Below the pieces are notes generated by a model, which did no database searches, had not been told where the DNA came from, and was given only the letters and a program-made list of their open reading frames with translations. From positions 1 through 6,339 of the forward strand of contig JBHHUB010000208.1 in NCBI GenBank assembly GCA_046753625.1: 6,339 nt of DNA. The letters run 5' to 3'. A program made the position numbers and the translations under genes. The DNA comes from JADFOB01 sp046753625. GTDB taxonomy: Bacteria > Planctomycetota > Phycisphaerae > UBA1845. Below are positions 1-5,955 of the stretch, one piece after another. Position 1 is the first letter of the stretch, and each line of letters opens with the position of its first letter.

Positions 1-1099
1 CATAGGTCGAATTGCTGACGTCGGCGTCCAGGCTGACGATCCGCTCGTCCGCCGCTCCGAGCGTCGCCAGCGCGACACCGTATCCGGCACGCGTGGCCAG
101 CTTCTTTTTTTCCAGCACGGCCTCCAGATCGGCCTTGCGCAGCGCCGACTCCAAACCGGGCAACTGGATCGGCTCCGCCCGTCGAGACGGGCTTTCACTG
201 TGGCGAAGTTCCGGGCGGATCGCCCCGTTGGCCGCTGCGGCGAGCTGCGTTCCCGTCGCGTCCAATTGCCGACAGGCGTGGTCCAATTCAGCGGGCGGAA
301 CCGGCTTGCCGTGGAAGTTCTTGCCGAGCATCATGTCGCAGCCCCAACCTTTGACCGTGCGCGCGACGATCGCCAGCGGTTTGTCCGCCTGCCCGAATCG
401 AGAAAGCACCTTATCGATTTCGTCCGGGTCGTGGCCGTCGATCTGCTCAACCTGCCACCCGAAGGCAGCGATTTTGGCAGCGAGCGCGTCGACCGATTGC
501 TGCGCCGAAACCGCCGCCGCTTGTCCGTGCCCGTTGCAACTGAAGATCGCGCACAGATTCGTCAGGCGATGATCCACGATGAAATCCAACGCCTCCCAGA
601 CCTGCCCCTCGCGGGATTCCCCGTCGCCGACGATGGCAAAGATGCGTTTGTCGATTCCGTTGAGCCGTGCCCCCAGTGCCAGGCCGGCGGCAACGGAAAG
701 ACCTTGGCCCAAAGAGCCCGTCGCGGCGTCGAAGAAGGGAAAACCCTCGGCCGGATTCGGGTGGCCATCCAACACGCTGCGCAACTCGCGGAGGGTAGCC
801 AGTTGTGCGATTTCAAGGGCACGCTTATCGCCCGCGCTCGCACCGACGGCTCCGCCCAGGTCGGCATAGGCCGCATACACGATCGGCACGGCGTGGCCGA
901 TCGAAAGCACGAGCCGGTCGTTCCGGTCGTTCCACGGATCGCAAGGATCGTAGCGCATATGCTTGTACATGAGCTCGGACACGATGTGCCCTAGTGCCAG
1001 AGCGCTGGACGGATGCCCCGAACCGGCGGCCGTGGTCATGCGGACAACATGCTTGCCGAGTTCGACGGCTTTGGCGTGCGCGGTGCTTGTCGCGGACAC
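1..1099 (-). CDS. tkt: Transketolase, N-terminal part (runs off the left edge)
   Basis: Thiamine-diphosphate enzyme of the non-oxidative pentose phosphate (or Calvin) pathway that moves two-carbon ketol units between sugar phosphates in the cytoplasm. 366 codons are visible. Seen: TTAAGSGHP with His29, a GHAVP segment with His69, DGHP at 111-114, GSLGQG at 128-133, the ThDP/Mg motif GDG at 158-160 followed by Asn189, DGH at 221-223 and FHGKP at 262-266. The second (Pyr) domain begins near ATRAGYG at 336-342 and ends at NSTY. The order and spacing resemble the human-type transketolase rather than the longer E. coli TktA type. The catalytic Glu of the Pyr domain lies beyond the edge. The start is GTG at 1097-1099: a TAG lies in frame six codons upstream, and a GGGAG ribosome binding site sits 6 bases before it. 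The Lys of the human SKGHAAP motif is Ile here. Confident of family; exact substrate use cannot be read. Confidence 0.95.
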   Translation of the reverse strand, partial: MSATSTAHAKAVELGKHVVRMTTAAGSGHPSSALALGHIVSELMYKHMRYDPCDPWNDRNDRLVLSIGHAVPIVYAAYADLGGAVGASAGDKRALEIAQLATLRELRSVLDGHPNPAEGFPFFDAATGSLGQGLSVAAGLALGARLNGIDKRIFAIVGDGESREGQVWEALDFIVDHRLTNLCAIFSCNGHGQAAAVSAQQSVDALAAKIAAFGWQVEQIDGHDPDEIDKVLSRFGQADKPLAIVARTVKGWGCDMMLGKNFHGKPVPPAELDHACRQLDATGTQLAAAANGAIRPELRHSESPSRRAEPIQLPGLESALRKADLEAVLEKKKLATRAGYGVALATLGAADERIVSLDADVSNSTY

Positions 1100-1105
1100 G
1101 GAGTT

Positions 1106-1110
1106 CTCCC
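1106..1110 (-). promoter_or_regulatory. Ribosome binding site of the transketolase gene
   Basis: GGGAG on the minus strand, 6 bases before the GTG codon. Because a TAG lies in frame six codons above the GTG, this site decides the start: no earlier in-frame start is possible without a frameshift. Confidence 0.6.
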
Positions 1111-1445
1111 GTTGCTAGATCAAGGTACGCCCGCGGCAGGGCGGTCAGCTTCGCCCCATCGATCGCGGCCACACCCCTTCCAGCCGGAAGCCTAGCGTCG
1201 GCCCATCACCCGATCAAGGGCCGAAGAGATTAGATCAAAACCGCCCGGGCCATCTTGCTGTGAAACGCACGGTTTTCACATTCTACATGCCCCACTCCGC
1301 GAAGCCTGGTGCAGCGTCATGCTTGTCTTGAGGGGTCGACTCAGTCATCTGTGGCCCAGCCGCCCTCGGCTTGGCGGTTGCCCAGACACAGCGGAGGGCC
1401 GCTGTGCCACACGGGATACCGCATCAAATCAGCGTTGACGCACCA
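1111..1445. other. Intergenic gap between HAF-protein gene and transketolase
   Basis: About 335 bases without a supportable gene. On the minus strand it is the 3' flank of the HAF gene and the 5' flank of transketolase. It holds the hairpin listed at 1387-1406, a weaker GCCGCC/GGCGG inverted repeat near 1360-1379, and an imperfect GTGAAA/TTTCAC inverted repeat at 1260-1279. A TAGAAT hexamer (minus strand, 1280-1285) resembles a -10 box, but I see no -35 partner at 16-18 bases. GATCAA occurs three times between 1118 and 1239. No convincing promoter can be named. Confidence 0.6.
1387..1406 (-). terminator. Hairpin behind the HAF-protein gene, possible terminator
   Basis: Perfect 8-bp inverted repeat CACAGCGG / CCGCTGTG with a 4-base loop, 39 bases past the HAF stop codon. 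No T-tract follows on the minus strand, so it is not a standard intrinsic terminator. It could protect the 3' end, act with Rho, or be a dispersed hairpin repeat. Confidence 0.4.
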
Positions 1446-2684
1446 CTAGCCGCGGCGGACCCAGCGGAACCTGTGAAATACGATGGTCGCGGCGGTGAGG
1501 ACGAGGCTGGTCATCACAATCATCCCCCACAGGGAGACCGTCGGAATCGTCGAGCAGTCCTGAGGGCAGCTCAATGGTTCATCACCTTCGCATAGCCCGT
1601 CACCGCAAACGGTAATGGGGGTCAGAAGATAGCCGCGCACCTGGCCGCCCAAAAGCCCCATGCCGACGATTTGCCCTACGTCGTTGATGTCCCGTGCCAA
1701 ACTGAGCGACCAACCGGCCTCCGGTGGAATCAGATCGTTGAGATCCCTCATGCCGTCAACGTCATCCCAGATCATCGCGTGCGATGCCCCAATCCCCACG
1801 GAGCTGGCGGAACCGACGACCTGGCCATGGTTGTTGATCGCGAGCGCGAAACTTCTTTGCCCACCGGGTAGCGCACCGAGGTCGATGATGTCGCCGGTGA
1901 AGTTACCGCTGACATCCCAGGAGATGTTTGCCCATAGAACGGCGTGGTAGTCTTCCAGATCAGGGGGCGCGAAATTCGCGTCACCGACAACCTGGCCGAC
2001 GTCGTTAATCGCCTTCGCCCGTGCCCGCGACAAGCCGCCGGGTAGAAACCCTAAGACGCGTATGTCGTTCGTCTTCGGGTTGCCGTCGTCTTCCCATAAG
2101 ATCGTGGGGCAGGTGCCCGACTCGCCCGCGACCTGCCCGGCCTCGTTGATCCCGTTCGCCCGAACCGGCGTCGCACACACCGGGTTCAAGAGTGTCATCA
2201 CGCCCTGTTCCCAGAGAAAGGCAACGGGACCGATGTGCCCCGCCACCTGCGTGGATTCGTTGATCGCCCAGCCCGAGCCATGAGAGGTCGTGTTGCCGGC
2301 CATCAAGTCGATCAGCGTGCCGTTTTGCCAGAGGAAGGCGTGCTGAAACCCGGCGGCGTTTTCAGCAAACCCGGTCACTTCGCCGGCGTTGTTGATCGCG
2401 TTCGCCGAGCTGTTCGACCCTCCGAAGTCGCCCAAGTCCGTCATTGAGCCATTGTCCCAAAGGAAGGCGTGGCTGTCGCCGCCCGGCTGCGCGTCGAGGG
2501 CGGATAAGCCCACTACCTGGCCGGAATCGTTGATCCCGAACGCAAAAGTGGTCGAGCCGCCCAGTGTGCCGAGATCCGTGATGGTGTAGCCGTCGCCCAG
2601 CGCCTTCGCCGAGCCCAACGTAGCGAGCGTTAGCGCGCCGATGGCTATGCTGACCAGACGGCACTTGCTCAATTCACTTTTCAT
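1446..2684 (-). CDS. Exported HAF-repeat protein with IPTL-CTERM sorting signal
   Basis: 412 residues, function unknown, predicted exported and membrane- or surface-anchored. Residues 1-29 look like a signal peptide: a basic start (MKSELSKCR), a hydrophobic stretch, and SAKA before a likely cleavage site. Residues 34-355 carry HAF-family extracellular repeats: seven copies of the IN(D/N/E)xGQVVG-like core near 51, 97, 141, 179, 226, 283 and 333, interleaved with HAFLW and TDLGTLGG-type strands. Such repeats probably form a propeller or solenoid. Residues 360-377 are a Cys motif, CGDGLCEGDE then CPQDC. Residues 380-412 are the sorting signal: IPTVSLWG, a hydrophobic span, then Arg-rich HRFRWVRRG. 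Known for the family: IPTL-CTERM proteins are thought to be processed by a dedicated exosortase. The frame is open to 2753, but the chosen ATG is preceded by GAGGAG and GGAAG, and the residues above it do not resemble protein. The gene lies directly behind the beta-helix gene, overlapping its stop. Confidence 0.88.
   Translation of the reverse strand: MKSELSKCRLVSIAIGALTLATLGSAKALGDGYTITDLGTLGGSTTFAFGINDSGQVVGLSALDAQPGGDSHAFLWDNGSMTDLGDFGGSNSSANAINNAGEVTGFAENAAGFQHAFLWQNGTLIDLMAGNTTSHGSGWAINESTQVAGHIGPVAFLWEQGVMTLLNPVCATPVRANGINEAGQVAGESGTCPTILWEDDGNPKTNDIRVLGFLPGGLSRARAKAINDVGQVVGDANFAPPDLEDYHAVLWANISWDVSGNFTGDIIDLGALPGGQRSFALAINNHGQVVGSASSVGIGASHAMIWDDVDGMRDLNDLIPPEAGWSLSLARDINDVGQIVGMGLLGGQVRGYLLTPITVCGDGLCEGDEPLSCPQDCSTIPTVSLWGMIVMTSLVLTAATIVFHRFRWVRRG
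1662..2579 (-). repeat. Seven HAF-type repeats inside the protein
   Basis: Degenerate protein repeats of about 38-57 residues. Each contains a core such as INDSGQVVG, INNAGEVTG, INEAGQVAG, INDVGQVVG or INDVGQIVG, usually followed by an (A)FLW or ILW strand. The third copy (INESTQVAG) is the most divergent in its core. Established family: HAF probable extracellular repeats. Confidence 0.8.
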
Positions 2685-5152
2685 CTTCCTAAACTCCTCG
2701 CTCGTGATGGCCGAGTGCGCACGCGCCGCCCGATGGATCCGGCATCCCTCCAATCACCGGCCACCCCTGGTGAGGCGGATTCCCCGCACCGCGCGGCGAC
2801 CATCGTCCCCGCGGTCAGGAGCAACAACACCATGACGACGATCCCCCACTGCGACACGGCCGGTATCTCCGGTCCGCCTTCCTGGAATTCATAGGCACCC
2901 ATATCGACAACGGCGTTGACAACGCGTGGATTCCCATCAAGGTCCGTGGTGACCGACTGCGGCACGGCATCGTTGTTGCCCGCGTCGATGCAGGGCGAAT
3001 CGGTAGATAGATGGAAGTCACCCAAGCCCGGGTCGGCGAAGAGCGGGTCGGCACCGTTGTTGCCGACGCCCCCAAGCGCGCCGGTCCAACCCTGGACACA
3101 CGAGTAGTCGACGGATAGCGCCGTCCCGAAGAGCTGTTGCTGTTCAAGCGTCGTACCGCCGCCGGTGTTTCCCCAGAGGATACAGTTGGTCACCGATGAG
3201 GGGGCGCCGAACGTTCCGAATCCCCCAGAGTCATAGGCGGCGTAGTTCTGGCTGAACGTGCAGTTGGCCAGCGTTGCGAAGCCCCAGGCCAACATCCCGC
3301 CGCCGTGATCGGACGAATTCCCACTGAACAGGCAGTTAGTCAGCGTGGCGTTCCCGACGCCACCATACGGACTGACGTACATCCCGCCTCCCGTCCCGTT
3401 GCCCACGACCGTGAAGTTGTCAAAGAACCTGCAGTTCGTGAGCGTCGAATCGCCAAACATCTCAGCCATCCCGCCGCCTGACTCGTCCGCTCCATTCGCG
3501 GTGAACGTGCAGTCGATCAGGACCGGGCTGCCGTAGCCGTTGGCCATCCCGCCGCCGAAGTCGGCCGTATTGGCAGTGAACGTGCAGTTGATCAGCGTCG
3601 GCGTGCCGGAGGCGTTGTACACGCCACCACCACCCGCGCCGGCATTATTGGCGGTGATGATGCAGTTGCTGATCTGGGGACTACCCGTGGCGATGTATAC
3701 CCCGCCGCCGTAGCCAAGAACATCCCACGCCGAGCCGTCGCGAATCGTGAACCCGTCCAGTACGGTCGTGTAGTCTACGCCGGAAACCGCCGCGACGTGC
3801 AACGCGTTGTCCGCGGCGTTGCCGGGGATGCCGATGTCGCCGCTGAGGATGGTCTGACGGAGTGGGTCAGCCAGATCGGTAAGGTCGCGCTGGGCGATCG
3901 TAGTCTCGGTACCTACGAAATGGCCATAGAGCGCAACGCCGTTGTGAAGGAAGAACGTGGCCTCCATGTCACCCGGCGTCTGGCCGGCACCTTCGTCGGG
4001 CTTGTAGGTTCCCCCAGCTACCCAGATTTCGTCGCCGTAGGTGGCTGCGCCCAGAGCATCTTGCAAAGTGGCGAACGCGTCCTGCCAGCTTGTGCCGCCG
4101 TTTGCACCGGGCGCATCAACATCCACGTACCACGTACTTGGCGTGACGCAGCCCCCAGCGTCCGGGATGTTGTCACAGTAACCACCGAATTCGTTGCAGA
4201 CGTCCGCCGTGCAGGCGATACCGTCGTCGCAGTCGACGTCCGTTCCCGGCAAGCAACCAGCCGCTGCGTCGCAAACCTCAGCGCCGTCGCAGAAGACGTC
4301 GTTGTCACAGGCTGCATGGTTGGGCACGTAGTCACATGTGCCTGCGGGATCCACGCACGAATCGACCGTACAGGCAATACCGTCGTCGCAGACGATCGGC
4401 GTGCCGGGTTCGCAGAGTAGCGCGCCGACGCACGTCTCGGCCCCATTGCAAGCCAGGCCGTCGTCGCAATCGGCATCGAAGGCGCATTGCGGACCCGTGA
4501 TCGTCACGCTCACGTAGTCGGTGAGCAACGCCCCGCCTTCGGCGTTGTAGTTGACGAGGATGGTCAGGTTGCCCGAGGCGTCGACGTAATCGGACGGGTT
4601 GGTCGTGATTGTTTGGGCGACCGTGCCGTCTGGTGGCACTGCGCCGGTTCGGCTGCCGGCCAGCACGTACGAGGCGGTGCCGGCGTTCCACAGCCAGACG
4701 GTCTGGAACGCGTCCTGATCACCACCGCCTTCCCAGAGGATATCGATCTGGGTAATGGCGCCCGGCGGTTCGGCAATCGAGAAGACGAAGCGTGTGGCCG
4801 CCACGTTGCCCCCTTCGATGACCCCGGTGCTGTAGCGGGAATCGTCCGATAATGCCACCGCTGCGTAATCCGCGGAACCGAAGACGGTCGACGGAACCGC
4901 GTTCGTCACCGGAGGTAGGGGCGCTGCAGGCAGGGCGTTGCCGAAGGCGAACCGATCCACGCCCGCCCCGGAGCCAAAGTCGTAAACCGTTCCGAGCGCA
5001 ACAGCGGGCGCCAGTATCGCAAGGCGGGCGGGGCCGGTGGCGTTAACAGAGACTAATCGAGCCTGCGCGGCTCCTGAAAAGAGCAGGGTCAGCGGCGCGA
5101 AAACCAGAACCGTCCGACCGGCAAACGTGTTGGCATGGCATCCCGATTTCAT
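2681..5152 (-). CDS. Exported Cys-rich/beta-helix protein with IPTL-CTERM signal
   Basis: 823 residues as read, function unknown, probably a cell-surface or matrix protein. Residues 1-31 look like a signal peptide (hydrophobic core, then AQA before the likely cut). Residues 32-220 form an unrecognised, Gly/Ala/Val-rich domain, probably beta-rich. Residues 223-335 hold 18 cysteines as an exactly spaced duplication of the CDDGxxC type. Residues 341-758 are a right-handed beta-helix: an opening WYVDVDAPGANGGTSW segment and DEIWVAGGTYKP at about 374-385, seven GGG/NCTF repeats at 482-668, then a closing PCIDAGNN and DMGAYEF, the classic choice-of-anchor-Q/PMP-like ending. Residues 763-784 begin an IPTL-CTERM signal (IPAVSQWG then a membrane span). 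After residue 785 the tail is probably out of frame (see findings). The ATG start has GAGGAGGG 8 bases upstream. It is the first gene of a likely two-gene unit with the HAF protein. A carbohydrate or adhesion role is possible but not shown. Confidence 0.88.
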   Translation of the reverse strand: MKSGCHANTFAGRTVLVFAPLTLLFSGAAQARLVSVNATGPARLAILAPAVALGTVYDFGSGAGVDRFAFGNALPAAPLPPVTNAVPSTVFGSADYAAVALSDDSRYSTGVIEGGNVAATRFVFSIAEPPGAITQIDILWEGGGDQDAFQTVWLWNAGTASYVLAGSRTGAVPPDGTVAQTITTNPSDYVDASGNLTILVNYNAEGGALLTDYVSVTITGPQCAFDADCDDGLACNGAETCVGALLCEPGTPIVCDDGIACTVDSCVDPAGTCDYVPNHAACDNDVFCDGAEVCDAAAGCLPGTDVDCDDGIACTADVCNEFGGYCDNIPDAGGCVTPSTWYVDVDAPGANGGTSWQDAFATLQDALGAATYGDEIWVAGGTYKPDEGAGQTPGDMEATFFLHNGVALYGHFVGTETTIAQRDLTDLADPLRQTILSGDIGIPGNAADNALHVAAVSGVDYTTVLDGFTIRDGSAWDVLGYGGGVYIATGSPQISNCIITANNAGAGGGGVYNASGTPTLINCTFTANTADFGGGMANGYGSPVLIDCTFTANGADESGGGMAEMFGDSTLTNCRFFDNFTVVGNGTGGGMYVSPYGGVGNATLTNCLFSGNSSDHGGGMLAWGFATLANCTFSQNYAAYDSGGFGTFGAPSSVTNCILWGNTGGGTTLEQQQLFGTALSVDYSCVQGWTGALGGVGNNGADPLFADPGLGDFHLSTDSPCIDAGNNDAVPQSVTTDLDGNPRVVNAVVDMGAYEFQEGGPEIPAVSQWGIVVMVLLLLTAGTMVAARCGESASPGVAGDWRDAGSIGRRVRTRPSRARSLGR
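2685..2699 (-). promoter_or_regulatory. Ribosome binding site of the HAF-protein gene
   Basis: Two purine-rich stretches on the minus strand: GAGGAG 9 bases before the ATG, and GGAAG directly before it. The GAGGAG copy has workable spacing and fixes the start at 2684 rather than at the earlier in-frame TTG at 2753. It lies within the last codons of the upstream gene as currently read. Confidence 0.65.
3149..3709 (-). repeat. Seven beta-helix (PMP-like) repeats in the protein
   Basis: Protein repeats starting at the GGG of residues 482, 508, 533, 559, 588 and 617, and at GG 643, so the period is 25-29 residues. Each has the pattern GGGxxx...xLxNCxFxxNxA. This matches polymorphic outer membrane protein (PMP) and choice-of-anchor-Q style coils, where each repeat is one turn of a right-handed beta-helix. 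The Cys at NC recurs once per turn and could stack along one face. Confidence 0.8.
4151..4468 (-). repeat. 53-residue tandem duplication of a Cys-rich module
   Basis: Residues 229-281 and 282-334 form two units of exactly 53 residues. Cysteines fall at offsets 0, 6, 12, 18, 26, 32, 37 and 44 in both, and the Cys at 335 closes the series where a third unit would begin. Shared text includes CDDGIACT and GAE(T/V)C. The cysteines probably form disulfides after export. Confidence 0.85.
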
Positions 5153-5330
5153 CTATTCATCCCTCCTCACAAAAAGAGGCCGCTCCTGTTCAATCTCCAA
5201 AGCGGCGCTTCGGCGAGTAGTGAAAACGTGACGGTCGCCGAAATGGGCACGCCTCCCCCCAATGATACCCGGCGATCGAGCCGCCGGTTGGGCCCCATCC
5301 ATCCTAGCAGCATCGCTGGTCAAGAAGAAC
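5153..5330 (-). promoter_or_regulatory. Leader and probable promoter region of the surface-protein operon
   Basis: About 180 bases between the orphan terminator and the beta-helix ATG. A strong ribosome binding site, GAGGAGGG (5161-5168), lies 8 bases before the ATG. A TATCAT hexamer (minus strand, 5263-5268) resembles a -10 box, but I cannot find a good -35 at the right distance. A TTGACC close to a -35 consensus sits near 5318-5323 without a well-placed -10. A three-codon ATG AAT AGA TGA lies immediately above and overlaps the real start, but its ATG touches the ribosome binding site. The promoter is therefore inferred from position only. Confidence 0.4.
5161..5168 (-). promoter_or_regulatory. 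Ribosome binding site of the beta-helix protein gene
   Basis: GAGGAGGG on the minus strand with an 8-base spacer to the ATG at 5152. It is close to the full anti-Shine-Dalgarno complement, the strongest such site in the window. Confidence 0.8.
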
Positions 5331-5370
5331 AAAAAAAGCCGCAAGCGGAGCTCCCCCAGCTCCGCTTGCG
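5331..5370 (-). terminator. Strong intrinsic terminator, minus strand
   Basis: Perfect 13-bp inverted repeat, arms 5340-5352 and 5358-5370 (core GCAAGCGGAGCT), with a 5-base loop. On the minus strand it is followed after two bases by seven T, then a T-rich run. The plus strand has no T-tract after the stem, so it works in the minus direction. It would stop transcription coming from the right before it enters the surface-protein operon. Confidence 0.85.
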
Positions 5371-5372
5371 TG

Positions 5373-5451
5373 CGCGGCAGATCCCGCGCTGTCGCCCCCC
5401 CCTCCTAAAACTCGACAGGCGCGGCGATCCCCATCCTAAAACGCTGCCGCG
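5373..5451 (-). ncRNA. Candidate structured small RNA upstream of the terminator
   Basis: Nested inverted repeats. The outer stem CGCGGCAG (5373-5380) pairs with CTGCCGCG (5444-5451). The inner stem CGCGCTGTCG (5385-5394) pairs with CGACAG plus CGCG (5413-5423, one bulged base). On the minus strand the unpaired parts contain GUUUUAGGA twice, once in the inner loop and once in the internal loop. The terminator at 5331-5370 follows within three bases, which would give the RNA a defined 3' end. No known RNA family is recognised and no clear promoter is seen, so this is a candidate only. Confidence 0.3.
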
Positions 5452-5566
5452 GACTTCCTTCGAATGATCGGGCTCGCTGCCGCCGACACAGATCACCTAC
5501 ATGACCATGGTGAAATATTGATCTATTCAAATAGTACCGCACGGTGGCGCCGGCTGCCAGCTGCAT
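5405..5566 (-). CDS. Weakly supported 53-codon ORF or gene remnant
   Basis: An open frame from ATG at 5566 to TAG at 5405-5407, 34 bases before the minus-strand terminator. The predicted product starts MQLAAGATVRYY and ends MGIAAPVEF. There is no Shine-Dalgarno site, and the codon choice (AGA, ATA, TCA, GTA, AGG) is unlike the neighbours. The ending with a terminal Phe resembles an outer-membrane beta-barrel terminus, but that is thin evidence. It overlaps the candidate RNA; at most one of the two readings is likely to be right. Confidence 0.12.
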   Translation of the reverse strand: MQLAAGATVRYYLNRSIFHHGHVGDLCRRQRARSFEGSPRQRFRMGIAAPVEF

Positions 5567-5700
5567 TAGGGAGCATTAAGGGTCGACCGGAAAAACTGCA
5601 AATTCTGCATGCTGGCGTGGGGTAAAGACGCGACGCGGGGCGGCTGGGCATTGCGGTCGCAGCCGCACTGAGGATGCAGACACACACGGTCAGGGTGTAG

Positions 5701-5764
5701 GGCAGGCGGTTGCTCTGTTGCAGGGTCCTCCCAAGCGAAGCCTGCAACGCAGCGTTCGCCTGCC
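5701..5764. repeat. 24-position imperfect inverted repeat
   Basis: GGCAGGCG (5701-5708) pairs with CGCCTGCC (5757-5764), and TTGCAGG (5718-5724) pairs with CCTGCAA (5741-5747). The nine bases between them on each side line up in register with four Watson-Crick pairs, three G-T pairs and two mismatches. The loop is 16 bases. It may be a dispersed palindromic element or an RNA hairpin; there is no T-tract, so it is not a terminator. Confidence 0.55.
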
Positions 5765-5937
5765 AATGGCCGTCGCGGCCCTCGACGGCAGGGGCACGCC
5801 CCGCCCTACGCGCAGGTGACATCCCGCCTCGGATGGTCCGCAGGCCGGCGCCAGTGGCTCTGAGTCGGCGTATCCGTCCCGGGGATCATGCATACCGGCG
5901 CCCCCAACCAATCCAGCTCCCCAACCGGCTCCCAGCG

Positions 5938-5946
5938 TGGTATGAT
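5938..5946 (+). promoter_or_regulatory. Extended -10 promoter of the receiver-domain gene
   Basis: TGGTATGAT fits the extended -10 form TGnTATAAT with a single mismatch. No -35 is recognisable near 5918-5923, as is common for extended -10 promoters. The expected start of transcription, about 7 bases on, falls at or just before the ATG at 5956, so the transcript would be leaderless or nearly so. Confidence 0.45.
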
Positions 5947-5955
5947 GCTGGTGTC

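Larger units (their letters stand above)
5371..5955. other. Long intergenic region without a convincing gene
   Basis: About 585 bases. Reading frames here have no good ribosome binding site and no recognisable protein. Contents from left to right: nested inverted repeats at 5373-5451; an A/T-rich island at about 5503-5538, including CTATT/AATAG inverted repeats; a near-tandem GCATTAGGGA GCATTAAGGG at 5564-5583; a long imperfect hairpin at 5701-5764; short GC hairpins (GCCGTCG/CGACGGC and GGGGC/GCCCC) at about 5769-5802; and an extended -10 site at its right end. Confidence 0.6.

Noticed and set aside
200..994. 264-codon plus-strand open frame
   Set aside because: It is antisense to transketolase, whose conserved ThDP motifs are unmistakable; the product is Arg/Asp-rich with no recognisable domain.
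1100..1172. Upstream minus-strand segment starting MAAIDGAKLTALPRAY, as a possible frameshifted N-terminus of transketolase
   Set aside because: The GTG start at 1099 already gives a complete helix before TTAAGSGHP and has its own ribosome site; the extension needs a frameshift and matches nothing I know of the family.
2685..2753. Longer start for the HAF protein (TTG at 2753, MEGCRIHRAAR...)
   Set aside because: The extension would put the signal peptide inside the protein and ignores the GAGGAG site before ATG 2684.
3149..3709. DNA repeats considered as a CRISPR-like array
   Set aside because: The spacing (75-87 bases) is that of degenerate protein repeats in frame; there are no identical direct repeats at DNA level.
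3797..4420. 207-codon plus-strand open frame
   Set aside because: It is antisense to the Cys-rich and beta-helix region, which has exact protein repeats on the minus strand; no ribosome site.
5149..5160. Three-codon leader ORF ATG AAT AGA TGA overlapping the beta-helix start
   Set aside because: Its ATG directly abuts the Shine-Dalgarno sequence, so initiation there is unlikely; probably chance.
5523..5911. Overlapping minus-strand open frames of 66-99 codons in the intergenic region
   Set aside because: Low-complexity Arg/Ala/Pro products, no ribosome binding sites and overlap with the long hairpin; typical of GC-rich non-coding DNA.
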